Positions 34,540 to 42,889 of a stretch of 64,000 nucleotides of DNA are shown in pieces. Source of the stretch: Paramixta manurensis (GTDB lineage Bacteria > Pseudomonadota > Gammaproteobacteria > Enterobacterales > Enterobacteriaceae); contig NZ_CP054212.1 of NCBI RefSeq assembly GCF_013285385.1, positions 4,216,001 through 4,280,000 of the forward strand, given 5' to 3'. The number at the start of each line of letters is the position of its first letter. Within the stretch, counting starts at the first letter, position 1. The notes beneath the pieces were generated by a model that had not been told where the DNA came from, ran no database searches, and saw only the letters and a program-made list of their open reading frames with translations. Position numbers and translations under genes: made by a program.

Positions 34540-35325
34540 TTAGCCTCGCTCACGATTCAGGGCATTCGCCAGCCAAGTGACCACCAGTACAACAAAGAAA
34601 TAGGAGATCACCAACGCGCTGGTGAAATGCCCGCTTCCATTGCGCATGTTGTACAGATAAACCTGTAGCGTTTCATAGCTGGTGCCGACTAGCAGGTTAG
34701 CAAACACAAACTCACCAATCAGAAAAGAGAAAGATAACAGGACGGCAATGGTCGCGCCTTTACGTAAATTAGGCAGCACCACGAGCCAGGCGGCCTGCCA
34801 GGTGCTGGCGCCGAGCAAATGCGCCGCATCGATTAACTCTCTGAGATTAATCGCCTGCATATTGTTGGCGATGGCACGATAGATAAACGGCAACGCGATA
34901 GTGAAGTAACAGCCAATCAAAATCCACGGCGTACCGGTCAACGCCAGCGGCTCGGAGGAATAAAGCTGTAATAAACCGACGGAGGAAACCACCGGAGGGA
35001 TGGCGAACGGTAGCAAAATAAGGATATTCATGACCGCATCTAGTTTTGGAAAATAGTAAGCGATTACAAACATCGCAGGCAGCACCAGTACTAGTGAGAA
35101 CAGTAACGAACCAAAACAAATAAGTAACGAATGCCAGAGCGCGGTCAGAAAGCGCGGATCGCTCCACAACGCCGTCATCCACTTCAGCGTAAAGCCATCC
35201 GGAACAATGGTTGCGCCCCATTCTGTCGCCAGCGCATACAGTAGTGTCACCGCTAAAGGTACAGCCAGAATCAGAAACACCAGCCACACGATGATTCGGT
35301 GATAGATTTTTTCAGCGTATCGCAT
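34540..35325 (-). CDS. ABC transporter permease (PhnV-like)
   Basis: 261-residue inner-membrane permease with about six helices. The EAA-type loop reads LRELIDAAHLLGASTWQAAWLVVLPNL near residue 160. Start MRYAEKIYHRI at 35325 has GGAGGCGG upstream. Second permease of the operon, 23 bases after the first. Pairs with it to form the membrane channel of the importer. Confidence 0.8.
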   Translation of the reverse strand: MRYAEKIYHRIIVWLVFLILAVPLAVTLLYALATEWGATIVPDGFTLKWMTALWSDPRFLTALWHSLLICFGSLLFSLVLVLPAMFVIAYYFPKLDAVMNILILLPFAIPPVVSSVGLLQLYSSEPLALTGTPWILIGCYFTIALPFIYRAIANNMQAINLRELIDAAHLLGASTWQAAWLVVLPNLRKGATIAVLLSFSFLIGEFVFANLLVGTSYETLQVYLYNMRNGSGHFTSALVISYFFVVLVVTWLANALNRERG

Positions 35326-35348
35326 CGCCGCCTCCTGTCATCGCGGGG

Positions 35349-36188
35349 TTATTGCGCATTGAGATAACTCCGCCTGACCAACCATTGATGAATGACGGTG
35401 ATTATTGCCATCAGAACCACCAGCAACATCGCCAAGGCGCTGCCGGTATTCGGGTCTAACGAAATATCACCTGATACCAGCGCCGCGATACGTACCGGAA
35501 TCACGTTAAAATTGCCGGTGGTTAACGCGTAAATGGTGGCATACGCACCCAACGCATTCGCCAGCAGGATAACGAAGGTGCCAATCAGCGCCGGAGACAA
35601 AATCGGTAAACCAATGTGCCACCAATAGCGCCAGCGGCTGGCGCCCAGCAACTCTGCCGACTCTTGCCACTCTTTTTTCAAACCATCAAACGCCGGATAA
35701 AGCAGTAAAATCCCCAGCGGGATCTGGAACCAGGTGTAGACCACCACCATCCCATCACGCGAAAACAGCCGAAAACCATCCATTACGCCATATTTGCGCA
35801 TCAGAAGTGTCAAACAACCGTTTAATCCCAGCAAAATAACGAAGGCAAAAGCCAGCGGTACACCGGCAAAATTACTGGTCATATTGGTGAAAGACATAAA
35901 AAAACGGTGTAAACGCCCGTTCCCTAATTGATGCAGGGAATAGCCGCCAAGCAGCGCAATGAGCAAACCGTACAGGCTCGACCACAGAGAGATATCCAGC
36001 GAGAGACGTATCGCCTGTTGATAAAAAGGAGAAGTGAGAATGTCACTGTAATTATCCCATCCCCACGCTTGGTTAACATCGCTCCAGAAGCTGTTTATCG
36101 CAATCCATACCAATGGCGCTATCTGAAAAGCGAGATAAAACAGAACGAAAGGTAACAGACACAGTAGCGCTATACCTTTTCCTCTCAT
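35349..36188 (-). CDS. ABC transporter permease (PhnU-like)
   Basis: 279-residue inner-membrane permease with about six helices. EAA-type loop DGLKKEWQESAELLGASRWRYWWHIGLPIL around residue 170. Its ATG overlaps the stop of the hydrolase gene (ATGA), showing tight coupling of enzyme and transporter synthesis. First of two permeases of the importer. Confidence 0.8.
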   Translation of the reverse strand: MRGKGIALLCLLPFVLFYLAFQIAPLVWIAINSFWSDVNQAWGWDNYSDILTSPFYQQAIRLSLDISLWSSLYGLLIALLGGYSLHQLGNGRLHRFFMSFTNMTSNFAGVPLAFAFVILLGLNGCLTLLMRKYGVMDGFRLFSRDGMVVVYTWFQIPLGILLLYPAFDGLKKEWQESAELLGASRWRYWWHIGLPILSPALIGTFVILLANALGAYATIYALTTGNFNVIPVRIAALVSGDISLDPNTGSALAMLLVVLMAIITVIHQWLVRRSYLNAQ

Positions 36189-37006
36189 AGGCCTGGCTCC
36201 CGTTTTGGTGCCAGTAGCTCACGGCAAACCGGCTTATCGTGCGCTACGCCCAGTACTTCACATAGCGTACCGCACAGCTCAGTCTGCTTCGGTGTCAGAT
36301 CGGGTTGCAGTGAAAAAGCGGCGCCAAAGACAAATAGCGGCACGCCGGTTTCCTCCGGCAAAATGCCGCCGTGACTGCGATCATCATTCATGCCGTGATC
36401 GGCGGTAACCACCACTTGATAACCTGCCGCCAGCCAACCCGGCATCCACTGCGACAGATAGCCGTCGGCCATCCGTGCTTTGTTGCGGTAAGGCGTGGAG
36501 GAGAGGCCATGACGATGACCGGCATCATCAATATTCATCGGGTGGATCAGCAAAAAGTCCGGGTGGTGCCGCAGCCGCAAACTTTCCGCATCCTCAAACA
36601 GATGAGAGTCCGGATAGGTATCGTCATGATAAAAATGAGCGTGCTGAATCGGCAGAGAGGGCTCATCAGTATGGCGATCGCGTGCCGCGACAAACGGCGA
36701 GCGGTTATACAGTTCGCTGACCCAGTGATAAGCCGCCGCCGCTGTGGTTAACCCCGCCTCGCGCGCATAATGGAACAGGCTGCGTTCTTGGCTTAACCGA
36801 CTGACGCCATTATGAATAATGCCGCTTTTCACCGGCGTAACGCCGGTGAGAATGCATTCATAGAGCGGACGGGAAAGCGAGGGCAGTTCGCAGGTCATGG
36901 CGTAGTAGTACCCGTTTCCCTGCGCACACTCCGCGTGCAGATAACCCATCGCAAACTGTGCAACCTGATTGCTTAGGCCATCCAACACCACCAGAATCGT
37001 TTTCAT
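36185..37006 (-). CDS. Cytoplasmic alkaline-phosphatase-superfamily phosphohydrolase
   Basis: 273-residue enzyme of the type I phosphodiesterase/nucleotide pyrophosphatase branch, which also contains phosphonoacetate hydrolase. Two-metal ligands are visible: Asp9 (VVLDG), Asp160 and His164 (DDAGH), Asp203-His204 (TADHGM) and His212 (SHGG). The nucleophile is probably Ser45 in PSLSRPLYECILTG, where relatives have Thr. No signal peptide, so it acts on the imported substrate inside the cell. ATG 37006 has AGAGG five bases upstream. Encoded between the binding protein and the permeases. It may cleave a phosphonate or a phosphodiester; the substrate is unknown. Confidence 0.78.
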   Translation of the reverse strand: MKTILVVLDGLSNQVAQFAMGYLHAECAQGNGYYYAMTCELPSLSRPLYECILTGVTPVKSGIIHNGVSRLSQERSLFHYAREAGLTTAAAAYHWVSELYNRSPFVAARDRHTDEPSLPIQHAHFYHDDTYPDSHLFEDAESLRLRHHPDFLLIHPMNIDDAGHRHGLSSTPYRNKARMADGYLSQWMPGWLAAGYQVVVTADHGMNDDRSHGGILPEETGVPLFVFGAAFSLQPDLTPKQTELCGTLCEVLGVAHDKPVCRELLAPKREPGL

Positions 37007-37015
37007 CGCCACCTC

Positions 37016-38077
37016 TTATTGCTGCATATTGATCATCACGTTTTCTTGCCACAGGCGCGGCAGTATTTTTGACGTTTTATCCCATGCTGCCTGGTCGGCT
37101 ATTGGACGCGCGCTTTTATATTCCGCCGCTGGCAGCAATTTCGCCTGCACATCGGCCGGTAGCGTCAAGTGCTCAGCGCGAATCGGACGAGCATAGCCCT
37201 TCGCGAGGTTGGTTTGACCGGCATCAGAGAAGATGTATTCGCGCGCCAGCTTGGCGGCGTTCGGATGCTTCGCGTATTTGTTGATAATAGTGGTATAGCC
37301 GGAGGTGATTGAACCATCCGACGGGATCAGCACTTCGAAGCGGCTCTTATCAATCTGATCGCGGTAATTCAGACCGTTAAAGTCCCAGACCACCGCGACG
37401 GCGATCTCCCCTTTTTCGATATTAGAGATGACCGGATCGGTCACGCCCAGACGCCCTTCTTTCGCCAGCTGGCCAAAAAACGCCAATGCCGGTTTAAGGT
37501 TCTTTTCATCACCGCCGAGCGCGTAGTTAGCCGCCAGCACGCCGTTTGCAGCCTGTGCGGCAATGCCGACGTCACCGATAGTGACCACATACTTCCCTTT
37601 TTTCAGGTCAGCCCAGCTATGCGGAATATCCTTCACCAGTTGTTTATTCACTAAAAAGGCGATGGTCCCGGTGTAGGCTAGCGCCCAGTGACCGTCTTTA
37701 TCTTTTGCCCAATCGGGAATTTGGTCCCAAGTGGTAGGTTTATACGGCTGGGTCACGCCCTTTTGCATCGCGATGGGGCCAAAGGCGGCGCCTACATCGC
37801 CAATGTCCGCACTGGCATTGCCTTTTTCCGCCGCGAATTTAGCAATTTCCTGCGCGGAAGACATGTCGGTATCGCTGTGTTTCAGGCCATATTTGCTGCT
37901 GATGTCGTTCCAGGTATCTTTCCAGTTTGCCCAACTGTCCGGCATACCGACGCTGTTGATTTGCCCTTCGCTTTTCGCCGCTTTTTCCAGCGCAGAAAGG
38001 TCAGGATCTGCGGCATGCGCCGCCGGGAGAGCGAGAAGAATGGCACTGGCTAACACAGATGCGAACAAAGGTTTCAT
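37016..38077 (-). CDS. Periplasmic substrate-binding protein (PhnS-like)
   Basis: 353-residue extracellular solute-binding protein; signal peptide of 22 residues (MKPLFASVLASAILLALPAA, then HA) and mature start ADPDLSALEKAAKSEGQIN. Two-domain fold of the iron/thiamine/putrescine-type binding proteins, which includes 2-aminoethylphosphonate binders. First gene of the operon, 9 bases upstream of the hydrolase gene. A GGAG ribosome site lies 9 bases before ATG 38077, and the promoter region carries a Pho box. Confidence 0.82.
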   Translation of the reverse strand: MKPLFASVLASAILLALPAAHAADPDLSALEKAAKSEGQINSVGMPDSWANWKDTWNDISSKYGLKHSDTDMSSAQEIAKFAAEKGNASADIGDVGAAFGPIAMQKGVTQPYKPTTWDQIPDWAKDKDGHWALAYTGTIAFLVNKQLVKDIPHSWADLKKGKYVVTIGDVGIAAQAANGVLAANYALGGDEKNLKPALAFFGQLAKEGRLGVTDPVISNIEKGEIAVAVVWDFNGLNYRDQIDKSRFEVLIPSDGSITSGYTTIINKYAKHPNAAKLAREYIFSDAGQTNLAKGYARPIRAEHLTLPADVQAKLLPAAEYKSARPIADQAAWDKTSKILPRLWQENVMINMQQ

Positions 38078-38111
38078 AACTGATGCTCCAGATGATAAGT
38101 TGAATGGCCTT

Positions 38112-38125
38112 CTGGACTAGTCCAG
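38112..38125. promoter_or_regulatory. Perfect palindromic operator candidate for the GntR regulator
   Basis: CTGGACTAGTCCAG, a fully symmetric 14-mer between the binding-protein gene and the GntR gene. It sits just downstream of the predicted -10 (38139-38144), at about +7 to +20 of the transcript, a natural place for a repressor. A partial copy (CTGGTCCA) is at 38189-38196 near the regulator's own start. Confidence 0.6.
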
Positions 38126-38154
38126 CAAGATCCGAGCCAATCTAGCCTGGCGGT

Positions 38155-38172
38155 ATGACAGTTTTATGTCAG
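38155..38172 (-). promoter_or_regulatory. Pho box (PhoB binding site) for the phosphonate-type operon
   Basis: CTGACATAAAACTGTCAT on the minus strand matches CTGTCATAWAWCTGTCAY at 17 of 18 positions. Ten bases downstream is TAGATT (38139-38144), the usual distance for a PhoB-activated -10. Points to induction under phosphate limitation. Confidence 0.78.
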
Positions 38173-38283
38173 CCGGTGGGTTTGCCGTCTGGTCCAACAT
38201 CTCTGATAGCATTGGAAATGGCTTTTCGCGCTCTTTTCGATCTGTTTATGTGCAGCTTCGCACCAAATTGAGGCTTTGATGTG

Positions 38284-38985
38284 ATGAAAGCATTAACCGT
38301 CGATGTCATTTGCCAGACCATCGCCGCCTGGATTCGTCAGGGGGATTTCGCGGGAAGTGGACGTTTGCCCTCTGAGCGCAACCTAAGCGAGCAGTTCTCC
38401 ACCACCCGTATTACGTTACGTGAAGCGCTTGGGCAACTGGAGTCGCAGGGATTGATTTACCGTGAGCTACGGCGCGGCTGGTTTATCTCACCGCCACGGC
38501 TGGTGTATAACCCGCTACATCGCAGCCATTTTCACGCCATGGCGCAGCGTCAGGGCCGGGCGGCACAGACCGAGGTGCTGGATGCGCAACGGGTGAATGC
38601 AAGCCGTAAGCTGGCGGAAAACTTAGGCATTGCCGAGGGAAGCGACGTGTTTCGCATTCGGCGTTTGCGGCGTATTGATGGCCGCGCGGTGCTGTATGTT
38701 GAGCACTATTTGAACCCGGCCTGGTTTCCCGGCTTGCTGGAGTTTGACTTAACCCAGTCGCTGACCGATCTCTACGTCAATCATTACAATATTCGTTATG
38801 GGCGGGTGCGGTTTACCATGCTACCGGGGCCGCTACCGGCGTTTGCGGCGCCCACGCTCAAAGTCGCCGCCGGAAGCCCGGCGCTGTTTATTACCCGTAT
38901 TAACCGCGATCAGCATGACAGGATTATTGATTGCGATTATGAGTACTGGCGTTATGACGCGTTGTGTGTCGATGTGGAGGCGTGA
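38284..38985 (+). CDS. GntR-family (HutC/UTRA) transcriptional regulator, PhnR-like
   Basis: 233-residue repressor: winged helix-turn-helix at about 1-70 (GRLPSERNLSEQFSTTRITLREALGQLESQGLIYRE) and a UTRA ligand-binding domain from about 85 to the end. Divergent from the transporter operon, the standard position for its regulator; PhnR of the Salmonella 2-aminoethylphosphonate system belongs to the same family. ATG 38284 is used; a GTG three bases earlier is better spaced from TGAGG and equally possible. The effector is probably the imported substrate or a derivative. Confidence 0.82.
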   Translation: MKALTVDVICQTIAAWIRQGDFAGSGRLPSERNLSEQFSTTRITLREALGQLESQGLIYRELRRGWFISPPRLVYNPLHRSHFHAMAQRQGRAAQTEVLDAQRVNASRKLAENLGIAEGSDVFRIRRLRRIDGRAVLYVEHYLNPAWFPGLLEFDLTQSLTDLYVNHYNIRYGRVRFTMLPGPLPAFAAPTLKVAAGSPALFITRINRDQHDRIIDCDYEYWRYDALCVDVEA

Positions 38986-38986
38986 C

Positions 38987-39004
38987 GGCGCGGCAAGCCG
39001 CGCC
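38987..39004. other. Perfect GC-rich hairpin between the convergent GntR gene and metH
   Basis: GGCGCGGC-AA-GCCGCGCC, 8-bp stem, one base after the regulator stop and seven before the metH stop. No T-run on either strand; may act in 3'-end protection or as a weak terminator for both transcripts. Confidence 0.5.
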
Positions 39005-39011
39005 CAATAAC

Positions 39012-42000
39012 TCAATCGGCATCATAGCCCAGGTTCGGCGCTAACCAGCGCTCAACTTCGCTCACGCTCATCCCTTTACGCGCAGCGTAATCCTCAATTT
39101 GGTCGCGCTGCAGCTGCGCCACGGCGAAATAACGGCTATCCGGATGACTGAAATACCAGCCGGAAACCGCCGCGCCCGGCCACATAGCGAAGGATTCGGT
39201 CAGCTTCATGCCGGTATTCGCTTCCACATCCAGCAAGGCCCAGATGGTGGCTTTCTCGGTATGTTCCGGGCATGCCGGATAACCCGGCGCCGGGCGAATG
39301 CCCTGATAATTTTCGCGAATCAGTTCTTCATTGCTCAGATTTTCATTGGCGGCGTAGCCCCAAATCACTTTACGTACCCGCTCATGCAGATATTCAGCAA
39401 AGGCTTCCGCCAGGCGATCGGCAATCGCTTTAACCATAATCTTGTTATAGTCATCATGCTGACGATCCCAGGCTTCCGCCAGCGCATCCTCTTCCAAACC
39501 GCCGGTAACAGCAAACGCGCCAAGATAGTCGGCTTTACCACTGGCCTTCGGTGCCACGAAATCCGCCAGGCAATAGTTAGCAAACCCCGTCTTTTCAGTC
39601 TGCTGGCGTAAGTGATGACTTACTTGCAAAATATGCGACCGCGATTCGTCTTGGTAAATTTCAATGTCATCGCCAACCCGGTTAGCCGGGAAAATCCCCA
39701 CTACGCCGCGCGGCGTGAGCGTTTTTTCGGCACTCAGCTTATCCAGCATCGCATTGGCGTCGGCAAACAGACGTTTCGCCTCTTCGCCTACCACCTCATC
39801 TTCCAAAATTCGCGGATATTTCCCCGCTAATGACCAGGTCATAAAAAAGGGCGTCCAGTCGATGTAATTGCGCAGCGTATCGATGCTGGCTTCTACCTGG
39901 CTGACGCCTAAACGATGCGCAGGTGGCGGCGTATAGCTATCCCAATCGAACGCCAGGTCATTATCGCGGGCGACCTGTAGCGACACCGGCGGCGTGCGCG
40001 GTTTTTTGCGACCATGCTGGATGCGCACCGTTTCGTACTCTTTTCGGGTGCGTGCCACAAATTCCTCTTTCTGCGTTGCGGAAAGCAGCGAAGACACCAC
40101 GCCAACGGTGCGCGAGGCGTTCTGCACGTATACCGTTGGCCCACTATAGTTTTGCTCAATTTTTACTGCGGTGTGTGCTTTCGAGGTCGTCGCGCCGCCA
40201 ATCAGCAGCGGCAGCGTAAAGCCCTGACGCTCCATCTCTTTTGCCACGTTCACCATCTCATCCAGCGAAGGGGTGATCAGGCCGGACAGCCCAATAATAT
40301 CCGCCTGTTCCTCACGTGCCGTTTTGAGGATTTTATCGCCCGGCACCATCACGCCGAGATCGATAATTTCGTAGTTATTACACTGCAATACCACGCCGAC
40401 GATATTTTTACCGATGTCGTGAACATCGCCTTTAACCGTCGCCAGCACGATTTTACCGTTGCTGCTGCCCTTCTCTTTACTCGCTTCAATAAACGGTTCG
40501 AGATACGCCACCGCCTGTTTCATCACGCGGGCGGATTTCACCACCTGCGGCAGGAACATTTTCCCTTCGCCAAACAGGTCGCCAACCACGTTCATACCGG
40601 CCATCAACGGCCCTTCAATCACTTCAATCGGGCGGGAAACGTTCTGCCGCGCGGCTTCGGTATCCTGCTCAATAAATTCGGTAATCCCTTTCACCAGCGA
40701 GTATTCCAGCCGTTTTTCTACCGGCCAACTCCGCCATTCGGCCTGTTGCTTGGTACTCTCGTCGTCACTTTTACTGCCACGATATTTTTCCGCCAGCTCC
40801 AGCAAACGTTCGGTGCCGTCATCACGACGGTTACGGATGACATCCTCCACCGCCTCACGCAGTTCGGCAGGCAAGTCGTCATAAATCGCCAACTGTCCGG
40901 CGTTGACGATGCCCATATCCATACCGTTACGAATCGCGTAGTAGAGGAACACCGCGTGAATGGCCTCACGCACCGGATCGTTACCACGGAAGGAGAAGGA
41001 GACGTTGGACACGCCGCCGGAGATCATGGCGTGAGGGAGTTCGCGCTTAATATCTTCGCAAGCGCCGATGAAATCCATCGCGTAGTTATTGTGCTCTTCA
41101 ATGCCCGTCGCGACGGCGAAAATATTCGGGTCGAAAATAATATCTTCCGGCGGAAACCCAACCTCTTCGGTCAAAATTTTATAGGCGCGGCGACAAATTT
41201 CGATTTTACGTTCGCGTGTATCCGCCTGGCCGACTTCATCAAACGCCATCACCACCATCGCGGCGCCATAGCGACGAACCAAACGTGCATGATGAATAAA
41301 CGGCTCGACGCCCTCTTTCATCGAAATCGAGTTAACAATCCCTTTTCCCTGGATGCACTTGAGCCCTTTTTCAATCACCTCCCACTTGGAGGAGTCAATC
41401 ATAATTGGCACGCGGGAAATATCTGGCTCACCGGCAATTAGATTGAGGAAACGCACCATGGCGGCTTCCGCATCCAGCATCCCTTCATCCATATTGATAT
41501 CAATGATCTGTGCGCCGCTCTCTACCTGTTGGCGCGCAACATCCAGCGCTTCATTATATTTTTCTTCTTTGATCAAACGCTTAAACTTCGCCGACCCGGT
41601 AACGTTGGTTCGTTCGCCCACGTTAACAAACAGCGAGTCGGCACTGATGTTGAGCGGTTCCAGACCCGATAACCGACAGGCCACCGGCACTTCCGGAAGT
41701 TGGCGTGGCCTTACGCCGTCAACCACCCGTGCAATGGCGGCAATATGTTGCGGCGTGGTGCCGCAGCAACCACCGACAATGTTCAGGAAGCCTGCGCGCG
41801 CCCACTCGCCAATCTGTTCCGCCATAATGTCGGCATCCAGATCATACTCACCAAAAGCATTGGGCAGGCCAGCGTTTGGATGCGCGGTCACATAGCATTC
41901 GGCAATGCGCGACAATTCCGCCACATACTGCCGTAACTCATCCGGCCCCAGCGCGCAGTTCAAACCGAAGGAGAGAGGTTGTGCATGGCGCAGCGAGTTA

Positions 42001-42695
42001 TAGAATGCTTCAGTGGTTTGACCGGAGAGCGTACGACCTGACGCATCGGTAATGGTGCCGGAGATCATAATCGGCAGCGCGATCCCCATCGCCTCGAACT
42101 CGGTTTGTACCGCGAAGATCGCCGCTTTAGCGTTTAACGTATCAAAGACGGTTTCGATCATGATCAGATCTGCACCGCCCTCCACCAGCGCGCGCGCGGA
42201 CTCACGATAGGCCTCAACCAGTTGATCAAAGGTAATGTTACGGAAGGCGGGATCGTTAACGTCAGGCGAAATAGAACAGGTGCGGTTAGTTGGGCCTAAT
42301 ACGCCAGCAACATAGCGCGGACGATCCGGCGTTTTCTGCGACCACTCATCGGCGCAAGCGCGTGCCAGCTTCGCGGCAGCGAAATTGATTTCCGCCGAGA
42401 GCGCTTCCATATGGTAATCCGCCATCGCGATCGAAGTGGCGTTAAAGGTGTTGGTTTCCAGAATATCCGCGCCGGCTTCGAGGTAAGCGTAATGGATTTC
42501 GCTAATCACCTCGGGTTTAGTGAGCACCAGCAGGTCATTATTACCTTGTAGATCACTTTGCCAGTCGGCAAAACGTTCTCCGCGAAAATCACGCTCGGTT
42601 AGCTTATAGCTTTGGATCATGGTACCCATACCGCCATCCAATACCATAATGCGTTGCGCGAGCTGCCGTTGCAGCGCTTCTATTCTGTTACTCAC
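39012..42695 (-). CDS. metH: Cobalamin-dependent methionine synthase
   Basis: 1227-residue enzyme, identical in length to E. coli MetH, transferring the methyl of methyltetrahydrofolate to homocysteine via B12. Four modules in order: homocysteine domain (1-350) with zinc cysteines in GLNCALGP and GGCCGTTP; folate domain (355-640, DSSKWEVIEKGLKCIQGKGIVNS); B12 domain with DVHDIGKNIVG, the His being the cobalt ligand near 759; C-terminal SAM reactivation domain (GYPACPEHTEK). Upstream lies a possible MetR site. Shares the 194-base spacer with divergent iclR, as in E. coli. Confidence 0.97.
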   Translation of the reverse strand: MSNRIEALQRQLAQRIMVLDGGMGTMIQSYKLTERDFRGERFADWQSDLQGNNDLLVLTKPEVISEIHYAYLEAGADILETNTFNATSIAMADYHMEALSAEINFAAAKLARACADEWSQKTPDRPRYVAGVLGPTNRTCSISPDVNDPAFRNITFDQLVEAYRESARALVEGGADLIMIETVFDTLNAKAAIFAVQTEFEAMGIALPIMISGTITDASGRTLSGQTTEAFYNSLRHAQPLSFGLNCALGPDELRQYVAELSRIAECYVTAHPNAGLPNAFGEYDLDADIMAEQIGEWARAGFLNIVGGCCGTTPQHIAAIARVVDGVRPRQLPEVPVACRLSGLEPLNISADSLFVNVGERTNVTGSAKFKRLIKEEKYNEALDVARQQVESGAQIIDINMDEGMLDAEAAMVRFLNLIAGEPDISRVPIMIDSSKWEVIEKGLKCIQGKGIVNSISMKEGVEPFIHHARLVRRYGAAMVVMAFDEVGQADTRERKIEICRRAYKILTEEVGFPPEDIIFDPNIFAVATGIEEHNNYAMDFIGACEDIKRELPHAMISGGVSNVSFSFRGNDPVREAIHAVFLYYAIRNGMDMGIVNAGQLAIYDDLPAELREAVEDVIRNRRDDGTERLLELAEKYRGSKSDDESTKQQAEWRSWPVEKRLEYSLVKGITEFIEQDTEAARQNVSRPIEVIEGPLMAGMNVVGDLFGEGKMFLPQVVKSARVMKQAVAYLEPFIEASKEKGSSNGKIVLATVKGDVHDIGKNIVGVVLQCNNYEIIDLGVMVPGDKILKTAREEQADIIGLSGLITPSLDEMVNVAKEMERQGFTLPLLIGGATTSKAHTAVKIEQNYSGPTVYVQNASRTVGVVSSLLSATQKEEFVARTRKEYETVRIQHGRKKPRTPPVSLQVARDNDLAFDWDSYTPPPAHRLGVSQVEASIDTLRNYIDWTPFFMTWSLAGKYPRILEDEVVGEEAKRLFADANAMLDKLSAEKTLTPRGVVGIFPANRVGDDIEIYQDESRSHILQVSHHLRQQTEKTGFANYCLADFVAPKASGKADYLGAFAVTGGLEEDALAEAWDRQHDDYNKIMVKAIADRLAEAFAEYLHERVRKVIWGYAANENLSNEELIRENYQGIRPAPGYPACPEHTEKATIWALLDVEANTGMKLTESFAMWPGAAVSGWYFSHPDSRYFAVAQLQRDQIEDYAARKGMSVSEVERWLAPNLGYDAD

Positions 42696-42781
42696 TCTTG
42701 CCTCATCCGCGTCATTAGGTTGGCAGAAATGCCAGCGAAACAGTCTGGCATAACTTTTGAAACGGTAAAAGGCATGCCGGA

Positions 42782-42794
42782 TGAGACATTTTCA
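42782..42794 (-). promoter_or_regulatory. Possible MetR site upstream of metH
   Basis: TGAGACATTTTCA fits TGAANNWNNTTCA with one mismatch, about 87 bases before metH. MetR activates metH in E. coli, which makes this plausible; short consensus, so chance remains. Confidence 0.35.
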
Positions 42795-42850
42795 GTTTAT
42801 GTCGACTGCTCCGACCAGAAAAGCATGCGTTGCAATATTGCTCAATAAAA

Positions 42851-42865
42851 CGAAAATGATTTCCA
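42851..42865 (+). promoter_or_regulatory. IclR operator at iclR (autoregulation)
   Basis: CGAAAATGATTTCCA matches TGGAAATNATTTCCA at 13 of 15 positions (counting N) and ends 24 bases before the iclR start, where E. coli IclR also represses itself. Confidence 0.72.
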
Positions 42866-42889
42866 TCAGGTGAAAATAAGGAGTGAGGT

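Noticed and set aside
33545..38985. Iron or putrescine importer
   Set aside because: The ATPase and permeases belong to the same broad class, but the Pho box, coupled phosphohydrolase, UTRA regulator and neighbouring phosphate exporter favour a phosphorus compound. Not excluded, only less likely.
40014..41441. 475-codon open frame antisense to metH
   Set aside because: The opposite strand is an intact MetH with all catalytic motifs; the antisense product is rich in His, Arg and Phe with no recognisable family or ribosome site, typical of a mirror frame of a biased coding sequence.
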